Shown: in pieces, positions 1-8,696 of the stretch
Numbering within the stretch: position 1 is the stretch's first letter
How the letters are laid out: every line of letters begins with the position of its first letter
NCBI GenBank assembly: GCA_022843385.1
Contig: JALHNT010000058.1
Location: 1-44,674 of the forward strand
Reading direction: 5' to 3'
Length of the DNA stretch: 44,674 nt
Origin: Anaerolineae bacterium
Lineage (GTDB): Bacteria > Chloroflexota > Anaerolineae > Aggregatilineales > Phototrophicaceae
Position numbers and translations under genes: made by a program
Notes under the pieces: generated by a model
Databases searched by the model: none
What the model saw: the letters and a program-made list of their open reading frames with translations, nothing else
What the model was told of the DNA's origin: nothing

Positions 1-1448
1 ATGCGGCGGCGCATCTGTTCCTGCACCGGCGCTTCTGCCAGCAGCAGCACCGTATCCCCGGCCTCCAGCACCGTGCTGCCATTCGGGACAACCAGATCCT
101 TGCCGCGCCCGATCAGCACCACCAGCGCCCCGCCCGGCAGATGCAGATCGAGAATCTGCTGACCCACCACCTCCGAACCCGCCGCCACCCGCACCTCGCA
201 CAGATCATTGCGGATGCTGGCGTCATCCATGACGAAGGCCAGCGGCGACTTCGAGAGGCGCGGACGGTCGGCGTAGACCCGCAGCAGTTTGGCGGCTGGC
301 ACAATCAGCGTCCCTTGCAGCAGCACCGACGCCAGCACGATGAAGAACACCAGATGAAACAGTGTATCCGCCAGCGGGATGCCGGCCAGCAGCGGGAAAG
401 TCGCCAGGATGATCGGGGCCGCCCCGCGCAGCCCAACCCAGGCCACGAATGCCTTCTCGCGCAGCGTCATCCGCACCGGCCACAGCGCCACCAACACACT
501 CAACGGGCGGGCGATCACGATCAGGAAAGCCGCCACCAGCAACCCCTCCAGCGCCAGTGGGACGAGGCGCGACGGATAGACCTGCAACCCCAGCGTCACG
601 AACATGGTGATTTGCAGCAGCCAGGCCAGCCCGACATGGAAGCGCATCAGGCTGCGTTTGTGGATGAAGACGCGGTTGCCCAGCAGTAGCGCCGCCAGAT
701 ACACCGCCAGGAAGCCGTTGCCGCCCAGCGCCGCCGTCACGCCATAGGTCAGCGTCACTAGCGCGATCGTCACCACCGGGTACAGCCCCTCATATTCCAG
801 CCGCAGCCGGTTCAACGCCTCGGCCATCACCCGCCCCATCAACAGGCCGAAGAGCGTCCCCAGCCCCATTTGCAGGACGAACAGCGGGATCAGCTCCAGC
901 GGCGACTTGTCCGGCTGGACGATGAGCTGGATCAGCCCAATCGTCAGGAACACCGCCATCGGGTCATTGCTGCCCGACTCCAGCTCCAGCAGCGGTTTCA
1001 GCCGCCCGCGCAACTGCACCCCTTTCGAGCGCAGCAGCCCCAGCACCGCCGCCGCATCGGTGGATGAGATGATCGCGCCCAGCAGCGCCCCTTCCAGAAA
1101 GGTGAAGCCCAGCACGAGGTCGGCGAAGATGCCCACCGTCAGTGCCGTCACCCCCACGCCCACTGTTGACAGCAGCAGGCCGGGTCGCAGCACCGGACGG
1201 ATGTCGTCCCAGCGCGTGTCCAGCCCGCCGTCGAACAGGATGAACACCAGCGCCACCACGCCAATCGCCTGCGCCAGCCAGGGATAATCGAAATGAATCC
1301 CGCCCGGCCCATCCGACCCCGCCAGCATCCCGATGCCCAGGAACAACAGCAGCGCCGGGATGCCGGTGCGCGCCGCGAACTTGCTGGCGACGACGCTCAA
1401 GACCAGAAACAACGCCCCGATCACCAGGATGATCTCAATCGCAATCAT
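1..1448 (-). CDS. K+/H+ antiporter, NhaP2/CvrA type (partial, C-terminus off window)
   Basis: Translated by eye on the minus strand from ATG at 1448-1446 and open to the window edge (482 codons visible). This is an inner-membrane cation:proton antiporter of the CPA1 family, expected to exchange K+ (or Na+) for H+. About twelve hydrophobic segments fill residues 1-385. Family motifs are visible: SSTDAAAV near residue 130, ESGSNDPMAV about 25 residues later, and VGLRGAAPIILAT near residue 335. A cytoplasmic regulatory domain follows (V-x-AGSEVVGQ...LPGGALVVLI-GR...VLEAGDTVLLLA), as in the RCK/TrkA-C domain of NhaP2-type antiporters. The stop codon lies outside the window. The start is followed directly by a hydrophobic helix (IAIEIILVIGALFLVLSVV), which supports it. 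The gene reads away from the repeat-rich spacer, which must hold its promoter. Na+ specificity cannot be excluded. Confidence 0.9.
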   Translation of the reverse strand, partial: MIAIEIILVIGALFLVLSVVASKFAARTGIPALLLFLGIGMLAGSDGPGGIHFDYPWLAQAIGVVALVFILFDGGLDTRWDDIRPVLRPGLLLSTVGVGVTALTVGIFADLVLGFTFLEGALLGAIISSTDAAAVLGLLRSKGVQLRGRLKPLLELESGSNDPMAVFLTIGLIQLIVQPDKSPLELIPLFVLQMGLGTLFGLLMGRVMAEALNRLRLEYEGLYPVVTIALVTLTYGVTAALGGNGFLAVYLAALLLGNRVFIHKRSLMRFHVGLAWLLQITMFVTLGLQVYPSRLVPLALEGLLVAAFLIVIARPLSVLVALWPVRMTLREKAFVAWVGLRGAAPIILATFPLLAGIPLADTLFHLVFFIVLASVLLQGTLIVPAAKLLRVYADRPRLSKSPLAFVMDDASIRNDLCEVRVAAGSEVVGQQILDLHLPGGALVVLIGRGKDLVVPNGSTVLEAGDTVLLLAEAPVQEQMRRR

Positions 1449-1480
1449 GGCTGCTCTCGCTGCGCTTCATCCATTTTGCG

Positions 1481-1763
1481 CTCCCTCAACCCCGATTTTT
1501 CTCAACCCATTTCTAACCCCGCGCCGACCGCCTTAACCTCCCCGCTCTCGCAGAAAGGTTAAGGCCGACTCAGCTTAAGTCGTACCAAAAAGTTTACCAA
1601 AAGTTCACCCGTAACGGGGCGAATGATCGTATGCTGAAGGCAAGAAGTCGTCCGATAGTCGGTAGTCGATAGTCGGTAGAGGAAAGACTCATTGCTCGTC
1701 ACTCGTTACTCGGTCCTGACCGAAATGTTCACAAAATGCACTTTTGACTTTGACGAATTTTGT
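1481..1763 (+). repeat. Long dispersed repeat, left copy
   Basis: The stretch begins CTCCCTCAACCCCGA and ends TTTGACGAATTTTG. It closely matches about 44174-44475 in the same orientation. The strongest shared block is around 1577-1652, which includes the tandem TACCAAAAAGTT-TACCAAAAGTTC and ends GGCAAGAAGTCGTC. Inside it are short degenerate tandem units of the AGTCGGTAG and CTCGTTACT types. It starts about 33 bp upstream of the antiporter start codon and contains no ORF. The element type is unknown, and I see no flanking target-site duplication. Confidence 0.75.
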
Positions 1764-1840
1764 GCAGTTTTTCTCAGTCTTCTCTCTGTGTCCTCGGTGT
1801 TCTCTGTGTTGGTCTTTCTGTCTGTGTCGTTGTGTCTGTC

Positions 1841-1859
1841 CGACGACGACGACGACGAC
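1841..1859 (+). repeat. CGA trinucleotide microsatellite (about six units)
   Basis: A run of six CGA units plus one base sits at the end of the CACAGAG-like repeat tract. Such runs change length by slippage. It lies in no gene. Confidence 0.85.
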
Positions 1860-2134
1860 ACAAAACGGGAGTTGCACAAAAGTGGACTTGCAACACTTGC
1901 AACATTTCTAACTTTTGCAACTCTTGAGGGAAAACGGCTGGACATGATTCACGAATCGCAAAAAGGAGTGATGCGAATCTGACGAATCTGACGAATCTTG
2001 CGAATCAAAATGGCTCTGCTTGCTCTCGGTGTCCTTTGCGTCTCCCTGGTCGGTTCTTCTTCCTTCATCGCACACCGGCTGTCATGTAAAATGAAGGGTG
2101 CGCAGTCCGGTTATCGACCAGCGGGGAGGGTCAC

Positions 2135-4222
2135 GTGCATCTGCTCAAAGCACAGCGTCAGGCCGCCGAGGAGAACTTCGACACCACGATTTTCCTGGAA
2201 GGTGCCGCCGGCACCGGCAAGACCACCGCCGCCATCGAACGGGTCAAGAGCCTGATCCGCGCCGGCATCTCGCCTGACTCGATCCTCATCCTGGTGCCGC
2301 AGGCCCCGTTGGCGCTGCCCTACATCGACGCCATCCGCCGGGCGCGGACAGTGAAAGGTGTCTCGGTGCAGACCGCCACGCTCTCCAGCCTGGCGGTGCA
2401 GATGGTCGATCTCTTCTGGCCGCTGATCGCCGAGGAAGTTGGGTTTGAGAAGCATCAAGAACGGCCACACTTCCTCAGCCTGGAACTGGCGCAGTATTAC
2501 ATGGCGCGCTACATCGAGCCGGAGATTCGCAAGCGCGATTATTTCAACAGCGTCCACATCAACCCCAACCGCCTCTACACCCAGATCATCGATAACCTGA
2601 ACAAAGCGGCGCTGGTCGGCTTCGATTATGAACGCATCGGCACGAAGCTCAAGTCCGCCTGGGCCGGTGACAGCGAACAGGCCGCCATTTATGACGACGC
2701 TCAGGCCTGCGCCACCCGCTTCCGCGAAGTCTGCCGCGAGCTGAACCTGATTGATTTCTCGCTGCATATCACCCTGTTCGTCGATTATCTCTGGACGAAG
2801 GAGCAGCCGCGCCGCTACCTCACCAGCCAGTACCGTCACCTGATCGTCGATAATCTGGAAGAAGACACCCCGGCCATGCACGATCTGCTGACCCAGTGGC
2901 TCGATGCCTGCGACTCGGCGCTGCTGCTGATGGACAGCGAAGGCGGGTTTCGCCGCTTCCTGGGGGCTGATCCGGTCAATGCTCTCAATCTCAAGCGCCG
3001 CTGCGATGTCAAAATCACGCTGGATAAGACGCGGGTGATGTCGAAGGAACTGGAAGCCTTTCACAACGAGATGGCGCACAGTCTGGGTCGCCCGACCAAC
3101 AGCAAAATCCAGGCCGATGCCCGCGCCGCCATTACCTACGCCGATCTGCAATATCTGCCGCAGACGGTGGATTGGACGGTGGATCAGATCACTGCCCTCA
3201 TCCGCGATGAGGGCGTGCCACCGCACGAGATCGTCATCCTCTCGGCCTTCCTGCCGGACGCGCTGCGCTTTTCGCTTCAGACCCGGCTGGATGAGCGCGG
3301 CATCCCCAACCGTTCCCACCGACCGTCGCGCGCGCTGCGCGATGAACCGGCCACCCGCACCCTGGTGACCTTCGCCAAGCTGGCTCATCCCGCCTGGGGA
3401 CGCTTGCCCACCCGCTTTGAAGTGGCCTTCGCCCTGACCGCCGCCATCCGCGATCTGGATGCGGTGCGCGCCCGCCTGTTGACCGAAGCGCTCTACCGCG
3501 ATGGGCAGCTCTTGCCCTTCAGTCAGATCACGGACAGCGCCTTGCAGGAGCGCATCACCTTCGAGTTGGGAGCCAAATACGATCATCTGCGTAAGTGGCT
3601 TGAACGCTATCAACAGACCGAGATGCTGGCGCTGGATATTTTCTTCAGCCGCCTGTTTGGTGAAGTGCTGTCACAGCCGCGCTTCGGCTTTCACCAGAAC
3701 CTCGATGTCGCCACCACCAGCGCCAACCTGATCGACTCGGCACGCCAGTTCCGCCAGACCCTCAGCCGCATCGAGCCGGACATCGCCAGTGCGCCGGATT
3801 ACATCGTCATGCTGGATAACGGCGTGCTGGGCAACCAGTACCTCCCCGACAAGAGCAGCAAGGATGCCGTGCTGATCGCCCCGGCCTACACCTTCCTCAC
3901 CAACAACGTGGCGGTGGATTATCAATTCTGGCTCAACGTCGGCAGCAGCGGCTGGGGTCAGCGCCTCTATCAACCGCTGACGCAGCCCTATGTCCTCAGC
4001 CGCCACTGGCCGGAGGGTCGGGTGTGGACCGATGCCGATGAGCATCAGGCCAATCAGGAGGCGGTGTATCAACTGGTTGCCGGGTTGATCCGGCGTTGTC
4101 GTCAGCGGATTTATCTGGGTTTCAGTCAATATGGCGAACAGGGATTTGAACAACGGGGAGCGCTGCTGATGGCGGTTCAGGGGATGCTGCGGCGTCTGGC
4201 GAAGGCGGATGCCCATGTTTAG
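2135..4222 (+). CDS. UvrD/AddB-like P-loop protein with degenerate helicase motifs
   Basis: A 695-residue protein starting at GTG 2135, with GGGGAGGG about 7 bases upstream. It has a good Walker A motif (GAAGTGKT, residues 23-30) in the setting typical of SF1A UvrD/PcrA-like helicases. The motif II position reads LIVDNLEED (about residues 235-243) instead of the usual DEAQD/DEFQD. The motif III/IV region is recognisable as MDSEGGFRRFLGADP. The motif VI region near the C-terminus lacks the normal LTRAR signature. It therefore looks like an ATP-binding or structural partner rather than a full helicase, comparable to AddB or RecC beside AddA or RecB. The stop overlaps the next gene by 14 bp, so the pair is probably co-translated with the helicase and nuclease that follow. 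Function is inferred from motif layout and operon. Confidence 0.75.
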   Translation: MHLLKAQRQAAEENFDTTIFLEGAAGTGKTTAAIERVKSLIRAGISPDSILILVPQAPLALPYIDAIRRARTVKGVSVQTATLSSLAVQMVDLFWPLIAEEVGFEKHQERPHFLSLELAQYYMARYIEPEIRKRDYFNSVHINPNRLYTQIIDNLNKAALVGFDYERIGTKLKSAWAGDSEQAAIYDDAQACATRFREVCRELNLIDFSLHITLFVDYLWTKEQPRRYLTSQYRHLIVDNLEEDTPAMHDLLTQWLDACDSALLLMDSEGGFRRFLGADPVNALNLKRRCDVKITLDKTRVMSKELEAFHNEMAHSLGRPTNSKIQADARAAITYADLQYLPQTVDWTVDQITALIRDEGVPPHEIVILSAFLPDALRFSLQTRLDERGIPNRSHRPSRALRDEPATRTLVTFAKLAHPAWGRLPTRFEVAFALTAAIRDLDAVRARLLTEALYRDGQLLPFSQITDSALQERITFELGAKYDHLRKWLERYQQTEMLALDIFFSRLFGEVLSQPRFGFHQNLDVATTSANLIDSARQFRQTLSRIEPDIASAPDYIVMLDNGVLGNQYLPDKSSKDAVLIAPAYTFLTNNVAVDYQFWLNVGSSGWGQRLYQPLTQPYVLSRHWPEGRVWTDADEHQANQEAVYQLVAGLIRRCRQRIYLGFSQYGEQGFEQRGALLMAVQGMLRRLAKADAHV

Positions 4223-6440
4223 GCCACGCCCCAAACAACGTGAAGTGCTGGCCTATACCGGCGGACGGATGGGCGTCTCGGCTGTGCCGGGCAGCGGCAA
4301 GACCTCCACACTCTCCTATCTGGCGGCGCGGCTGGTGGCGACGGTGGATCTGCGCGACGGCCAGGAAATCCTGGTGGTGACGCTGGTGAAATCCGCTGCC
4401 GGTAATTTTGCTCAGTCGATGGCGCGCTACCTCAAGAACGAATTCGGCTTGCTGCCGGGGCTGGGTTACCGGGTGCGGACGCTGCACGGGCTGGCGAATG
4501 ATATTGTGCGCGAACGGCCAGGGCTGGTGGGGCTGCCGGAAAACTTCAGCGTCATCGATGAGCGCGAGGCGGATGATATTGTCCAGGAAGCGGTGGAGAC
4601 CTGGGTGCGCGCCAACCCAGCCGCGCCCGATGATTACCTGACCGAAGATCATTTCGCCAACGCCCACACCCGCACTCATCAGTGGCCGGATGCCGTCAAG
4701 AGCATGGCGCAGAACTTCATCCGCCAGGCCAAGGATATGCAGCTCACCGAGGTGACGATCCGCCGTCAACTGGAACGGGGTCGAACAGCGCTGCCGCTGG
4801 CCGAGATGTGTCTGGCGATTTACGAGCAGTACGAGCGCGGGCTGCGCTATCGCGGCGCGGTGGATTTTCAGGATTTGATCCGGCTGGCGCTGCGGGTGCT
4901 GGAACTGGACGGGCATTATCTGGAACGGCTGCGCGAGCGCTGGCCCTATATTCTGGAGGACGAAGCCCAGGATAGTAGCCTGCTCCAGGAACAGATTTTG
5001 CGGCGGCTGGCCGGCACCGACGGCAACTGGGTGCGGGTGGGCGACCCCAATCAGGCCATCTTCGAGACCTTCACCACCGCCAATCCCAAGTATCTGCGCG
5101 ACTTCCTGCATGAGACCGGCGTCCAGGCGCGGACGCTGCCCAACTCCGGGCGCAGCACCGCCAGCATCATCCGCCTCGCCAATCAGTTGATCCGCTGGTC
5201 GGTCAATCATCCGCTGGTCGAGATCCGCGCCCGCCAGCCGTTGACCGAACCCTTCATTGAACCGACGCCGCCCGATGATCCCCAGGGCAACCCGCCCGAT
5301 CAGCCGGAAGGCATCTATCTGCGCGGCGAGAAGTTCACCCCCGACGAGGAACGACAGGCCATCCTGCAATCGCTGAAGAAGTGGCTGCCGGAAAACCCGG
5401 ACAAGACGGTGGCGGTGCTGCTGCCGATCAACAGCAGCGGAGCCAACATGGTGCAGGCGCTGCGTAAAGCCGGCATCGAGTACGTCGAGAACCTGCGCTC
5501 GACCACCGGCACCCGCGCTGTCGTCGGGACGCTGGCGCATATCGTGGAATTCCTGGTCAATCCCCAGGAGAGCGCGGGGCTGGCGAATGTCTACCGCATC
5601 TGGCGGCGCGATGACCGGGGCGACGAGGAAGCCGAGCGCGCCATCGAGAGCATCGTCACCGAACTCCGCGCCATCCCCCACATCGAGGATTTCCTCTGGC
5701 CGCGTGGAACCGATTGGCTGGATAGCAAGGTCTCAGCCGCCGAGCAGCCCGATCTCTATGAGCATCTGCTTCAGTTCCGGTTGCGCGTCCGACGCTGGCT
5801 GGGGGCCGCCGATCTGCCCATCGACCAGCTCATCCTGACGGTGGCCGGCGATGTCTTCGCCCTGACCTCGGAGGTTGCCACTGCCTACAACGTCGCGCTG
5901 CATCTGCGCCGCTTCGCCGAGCTGCACCCGGAGTCCAATCTGCCGGAATACGTGGCCGAACTGACCGCCATCGCCAAAGGCAAGCGCAACTTCAGCGGTG
6001 CGGGCGACGATGACGACGCCTTCGACCCGGAACGGCACAAGGGTAAGGTGACCGTCACCACCATGCACAAGGCCAAAGGGTTGGAGTGGGATCGGGTGTA
6101 TGTCATGTCGGTCAGCAATTACGATTATCCGTCGGGTGATCTTTTCGACACCTTCATCGGCGAGAAGTGGTTCATCCGCGATCAGCTCAATCTGGATGCC
6201 GAGGCGCTGGCGCAGTTGACGGCGCTGATGAGTGGGACGGCCTACGTGGAAGGGGCGGCCACCCGTACCGCCCGCACCGATTACGCTGCGGAGCGGCTGC
6301 GCCTGTTCTACGTCGGCCTCACCCGCGCCCGGCGCGAACTCATCATCACCTGGAACAGCGGGCGGCGGGGCGAACAGGTCGAAGCCCGTCCGCTGGCGGC
6401 GCTGCGTGGCTGGTGGGAACAGGAAGGAAAACGCTCATGA
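4209..6440 (+). CDS. UvrD/PcrA-family ATP-dependent DNA helicase
   Basis: A 743-residue SF1A helicase expected to move 3' to 5' on DNA using ATP. The motifs are complete: motif I AVPGSGKT (residues 25-32), motif II EDEAQDS (DEAQD at 251-255), motif III GDPNQAIFETF, motif V VTTMHKAKGLEWD (about 615-627) and motif VI LFYVGLTRARREL (about 699-711). An acidic insertion, GAGDDDDAFDPE, precedes motif V. Its ATG lies 14 bp inside the upstream degenerate UvrD-like gene, and its TGA overlaps the ATG of the Cas4-like nuclease gene (ATGA). This argues for a stoichiometric complex. It lacks a fused nuclease domain, unlike AddA, RecB and AdnA/AdnB; the nuclease is encoded separately next door. It could also act as a general repair helicase. 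Confidence 0.88.
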   Translation: MPMFRPRPKQREVLAYTGGRMGVSAVPGSGKTSTLSYLAARLVATVDLRDGQEILVVTLVKSAAGNFAQSMARYLKNEFGLLPGLGYRVRTLHGLANDIVRERPGLVGLPENFSVIDEREADDIVQEAVETWVRANPAAPDDYLTEDHFANAHTRTHQWPDAVKSMAQNFIRQAKDMQLTEVTIRRQLERGRTALPLAEMCLAIYEQYERGLRYRGAVDFQDLIRLALRVLELDGHYLERLRERWPYILEDEAQDSSLLQEQILRRLAGTDGNWVRVGDPNQAIFETFTTANPKYLRDFLHETGVQARTLPNSGRSTASIIRLANQLIRWSVNHPLVEIRARQPLTEPFIEPTPPDDPQGNPPDQPEGIYLRGEKFTPDEERQAILQSLKKWLPENPDKTVAVLLPINSSGANMVQALRKAGIEYVENLRSTTGTRAVVGTLAHIVEFLVNPQESAGLANVYRIWRRDDRGDEEAERAIESIVTELRAIPHIEDFLWPRGTDWLDSKVSAAEQPDLYEHLLQFRLRVRRWLGAADLPIDQLILTVAGDVFALTSEVATAYNVALHLRRFAELHPESNLPEYVAELTAIAKGKRNFSGAGDDDDAFDPERHKGKVTVTTMHKAKGLEWDRVYVMSVSNYDYPSGDLFDTFIGEKWFIRDQLNLDAEALAQLTALMSGTAYVEGAATRTARTDYAAERLRLFYVGLTRARRELIITWNSGRRGEQVEARPLAALRGWWEQEGKRS

Positions 6441-7258
6441 AGCTGCCGGAGGATTTTGTTTTCAGCCAGAGCAGTTTGCAGGATTACGTCGATTGTCCGC
6501 GCCGCTTCCAACTGCGTTACCTGCTGCGCCAGCGCTGGCCGGCCCCGGAGGTCGATGATCTGCTGGAACTGGAACGGCGGATGCGGCGCGGCGATCACTT
6601 TCATCACCTGGTGCAGCAGCACCTCGTCGGACTCCCCGCTGATCTGCTGCTGAAGCGTCTGCAAGACGCCGATCTGCGCCGCTGGTTCACCGCCTACCTG
6701 ACCAGCGGGCTGGATGATCTGCCGCCGCAGCGCCGCCCGGAGCTCACGCTGACGGTACCGTTGGGCGAGTACAGCCTGCTGGCGAAATTTGATCTGCTGG
6801 CGCTCGAACCCGGCGGACGCGCCTGCATTGTGGACTGGAAGACCGGGCGACACCTGCCGCGCGGCGAGGCGCTGGCGCAGCGGATGCAGACCATCGTCTA
6901 TCGCTATGTGCTGGCCGCCGCGGGTGACAGCCTGAATGGGGGAGTGCCGATCCCGCCGGAGCAGATCGAGATGCGCTACTGGTATGCTGACCACGACGGG
7001 GCGACGCGGCGGCTGACCTATGACCGGGCGCAGATGCAGGCCGATGAAGCCCATCTGCTGCGGCTGGTGAAAACGATCGAGGCGCATGACGAGTTCCCGC
7101 TGACGCCCGATGAGCAGCGCTGCCGCTTCTGTGTCTATCGGTCGCTGTGTGACCGGGGTGTTGAGGCGGGCGCGATGACCGAGTGGGATGACGACTTCGA
7201 CCCGGCGGATGGCGACTTCACCCTCGATCTGGAGCAGATCGCCGAGATCGAGTTCTGA
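6437..7258 (+). CDS. PD-(D/E)XK nuclease with Fe-S cluster motif (Cas4/AddB-like)
   Basis: A 273-residue protein. ATG 6437 overlaps the helicase stop as ATGA, so this start is favoured over longer frames running back into the helicase gene. Near the N-terminus it has the SxLQDYVDCPRRF box typical of RecB/Cas4/AddB nucleases. Nuclease motifs follow: an HHLVQQH helix, an aspartate in AKFDLLAL, then IVDWKTG (the D...(D/E)xK core). Four cysteines, C20, C229, C232 and C238, have the C-x(n)-C-x2-C-x5-C spacing of the [4Fe-4S] clamp in AddB and Cas4. The tail is acidic. It would cleave single-stranded DNA ends in concert with the two upstream proteins. No cas1 or cas2 is nearby, so a CRISPR role is unlikely. 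Confidence 0.88.
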   Translation: MKLPEDFVFSQSSLQDYVDCPRRFQLRYLLRQRWPAPEVDDLLELERRMRRGDHFHHLVQQHLVGLPADLLLKRLQDADLRRWFTAYLTSGLDDLPPQRRPELTLTVPLGEYSLLAKFDLLALEPGGRACIVDWKTGRHLPRGEALAQRMQTIVYRYVLAAAGDSLNGGVPIPPEQIEMRYWYADHDGATRRLTYDRAQMQADEAHLLRLVKTIEAHDEFPLTPDEQRCRFCVYRSLCDRGVEAGAMTEWDDDFDPADGDFTLDLEQIAEIEF

Positions 7259-7315
7259 CCGGGCGGCCGATCGGCTGCTGCCTGACTGTGGTGCGCCCGG
7301 TTCACCACCAGTTTC

Positions 7316-7344
7316 TTTACATCCAAACATAATTGTGGTATCCT
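7316..7344 (+). promoter_or_regulatory. Sigma70-type promoter
   Basis: TTTACA at 7316-7321 and TATCCT at 7339-7344 are separated by exactly 17 bp. Transcription would begin near 7351, inside or just before the AAGGAG ahead of the 34-codon ORF, and would read into the 7638-8935 cluster. Confidence 0.55.
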
Positions 7345-7361
7345 GTAAGGAGAGGAGAAAT

Positions 7362-7466
7362 ATGGGTGTCGTCACCCATTACCATTTGATGAACCCGTTC
7401 ATCGCTTCTCCGCCTCCAGGTTTGATGATGCCTGATAAATCTGGTTTCCGTCTTAACCGGGTTTAG
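7362..7466 (+). CDS. Possible 34-residue peptide (leader or small protein)
   Basis: ATG at 7362 follows AAGGAG with good spacing, and the frame closes with TAG at 7464-7466. The peptide begins MGVVTHYHLMNPF and ends GFRLNRV. I do not recognise it. Its position directly behind a good promoter and 171 bp ahead of a membrane-protein gene suggests a leader peptide or a small independent protein. However, the predicted transcription start would trim the ribosome-binding site. Chance occurrence cannot be excluded. Confidence 0.35.
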   Translation: MGVVTHYHLMNPFIASPPPGLMMPDKSGFRLNRV

Positions 7467-7637
7467 GTACCCTCGCTCACCAAACATTACTTCTCAAGAC
7501 AGTCTGCCCAATGCGCCGCCGCGAATCGATCCGCGTCATGTCGTCCTCTCGACAGGCGATTCCTCCGGGTTGATGACGGGCCGTCTGGCGCTTGGTCGGC
7601 GAAGTCAGGTCCATCAACCGAGCAAGGGAGTAGACAC

Positions 7638-8246
7638 ATGAATACCAATCTGAAACGCATCGCGGTCGTTGTTGTCATCATCGGGGTCGCCTTCTGGGCA
7701 GTGACCTCGGTGCTGCCTCAGTCACACAGTGGCAAGCAGCTCACCTTCGGCGTGGGCGGCGGCACGGTACAACTGGAGAATCCCACTACTGAGCCAGTCG
7801 CGGTGCAGATCGTCGGCACGGGCAGCCGCACCTTCACCGTCTCCGGCAGCATCGAAGGCATTGGCGGCACCTCGACACGCCAGGGCAGCGGCAGCACCTC
7901 GACTCAGTTATTTGAATACGCCCTGCCTCCTGGCCCCAGCGAATTCAAGGTGACGCGCGGGACGAACGTGAGCTTCGTTTCTCCCAGCGACACCAGCCTC
8001 AAGGCCACTGTGATGCCGTTGGCAGAAGGCGATGCCCGCACCACACTGATCGTTGCCGGGTTGGTGATTCTGGGCGGACTGTACTACCTGTCCGGCAGCA
8101 TCGAGCATAGCTGGCTGAAGTGGCTGATGCGCGGCGGCAAACCGGCACCGGTTATCCCGGCACCGGTGGTGGAAGCGCCGGCGGCTGGCGACCCCAATCG
8201 CGGGCGCGACGGGCGCATGTATTCCAGTTACGGCTCAAAAGACTAA
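7638..8246 (+). CDS. Membrane-anchored protein of unknown function
   Basis: A 202-residue protein that I do not recognise. Residues 7-26 form an N-terminal hydrophobic helix after a short basic start (signal anchor). Residues 35-125 are Gly/Ser/Thr-rich and probably beta-structured (GVGGGTVQLENPTTEPVAVQ, then SGSTSTQ), which suggests an extracytoplasmic domain. A second helix spans about 135-153. The C-terminal tail is Pro/Ala-rich, then charged (GRDGRMYSSYGSKD), and would be cytoplasmic. ATG 7638 follows AAGGGAG at good spacing. It heads a small cluster of same-strand genes of unknown function. A surface-sensing or adhesion role is possible, but nothing in the sequence proves it. Confidence 0.7.
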   Translation: MNTNLKRIAVVVVIIGVAFWAVTSVLPQSHSGKQLTFGVGGGTVQLENPTTEPVAVQIVGTGSRTFTVSGSIEGIGGTSTRQGSGSTSTQLFEYALPPGPSEFKVTRGTNVSFVSPSDTSLKATVMPLAEGDARTTLIVAGLVILGGLYYLSGSIEHSWLKWLMRGGKPAPVIPAPVVEAPAAGDPNRGRDGRMYSSYGSKD

Positions 8247-8345
8247 TCCCGCGCCAGATGAACGAGAATGCGCTCACCAGCCGTTCTCGTTCACGATGTG
8301 CTAACGACACCATGCCCACCCATGTACACCTGATGGAGTAATCGC

Positions 8346-8696
8346 TTGCCAACCAAGATCCTCGTCTTCAACCCCCTGGCTCAGGATGATGTCGAACGCA
8401 TCGAGCATGAGCTGGATCGTCTGCTGCTGCGCGGCTGGAACATCATCAGCAGCAGCGGTGGCAATCAGGCCAGCCGCTCCAGTGAACAGAATTCGCTGCG
8501 TCACCCGCTCGACTTCACCGAAGCCAGTCTGTTGTCGAAGGATTACCTGGTGCTGATCCTGCATCAGCCGTTAGAGAAGGTGGCTGGCACATCGCTGCAA
8601 GCCGATCAACGACAGCAGCAGGTCGCCCTGTCCAAATCGAACGGCGACAGCGATACTCAATATCCTCTGGAAGAATCATCACAGGAGCCAGATTGA
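8346..8696 (+). CDS. Small protein of unknown function, possibly DUF4177-like
   Basis: A 116-residue protein starting at TTG 8346, with GGAG about 8 bases upstream. The N-terminal half has the pattern beta-strand, helix, GW, strand (KILVFNPL...ERIEHELDRLLLRGWNIISSSGG...YLVLILHQPL). This resembles the small DUF4177-type fold, in which an ELN-x-GWELV segment is followed by a strand ending in a basic or hydrophobic tail. The C-terminal third is Gln/Ser/Glu-rich and probably disordered. Its stop overlaps the next start (TTGATG at 8693-8698), so the two are co-translated. The family assignment is tentative. Confidence 0.65.
   Translation: MPTKILVFNPLAQDDVERIEHELDRLLLRGWNIISSSGGNQASRSSEQNSLRHPLDFTEASLLSKDYLVLILHQPLEKVAGTSLQADQRQQQVALSKSNGDSDTQYPLEESSQEPD

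Larger units (their letters stand above)
1449..2134. other. Repeat-rich intergenic spacer without a credible gene
   Basis: This 686-bp spacer separates divergent genes. It holds one copy of a long dispersed repeat (about 1481-1763), a polypyrimidine-like stretch that on the minus strand reads as repeated CACAGAG-type units (about 1776-1830), a CGA trinucleotide run (1841-1859), and short GACGAATCT repeats (about 1977-2007). Open frames across it are low-complexity or are the repeats themselves, so I do not call them genes. Promoters for both flanking genes should lie here, but I see no convincing -35/-10 pair. Confidence 0.7.
7259..7637. other. Leader region between nuclease operon and small-protein cluster
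   Basis: This 379-bp gap holds a good promoter (7316-7344), a 34-codon ORF with a strong ribosome-binding site (7362-7466), and a possible weak hairpin CTGGTT/AACCGG at about 7440-7460. The rest, 7467-7637, contains nothing I recognise except a plausible ribosome-binding site (AAGGGAG) just before the next gene. Confidence 0.5.

Noticed and set aside
2111..3613. 500-codon frame antisense to the first UvrD-like gene
   Set aside because: It is a shadow frame in a GC-rich gene: no domain, no ribosome-binding site, and the plus strand has clear helicase motifs.
4122..5681. 519-codon frame antisense to the UvrD helicase
   Set aside because: A His/Gln/Arg-rich translation without motifs, fully covered by a helicase with all SF1 motifs.
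6437..7258. Cas4-like nuclease as part of a CRISPR adaptation module
   Set aside because: No cas1, cas2, other cas genes or repeat array in the window; the gene is coupled to helicase genes.
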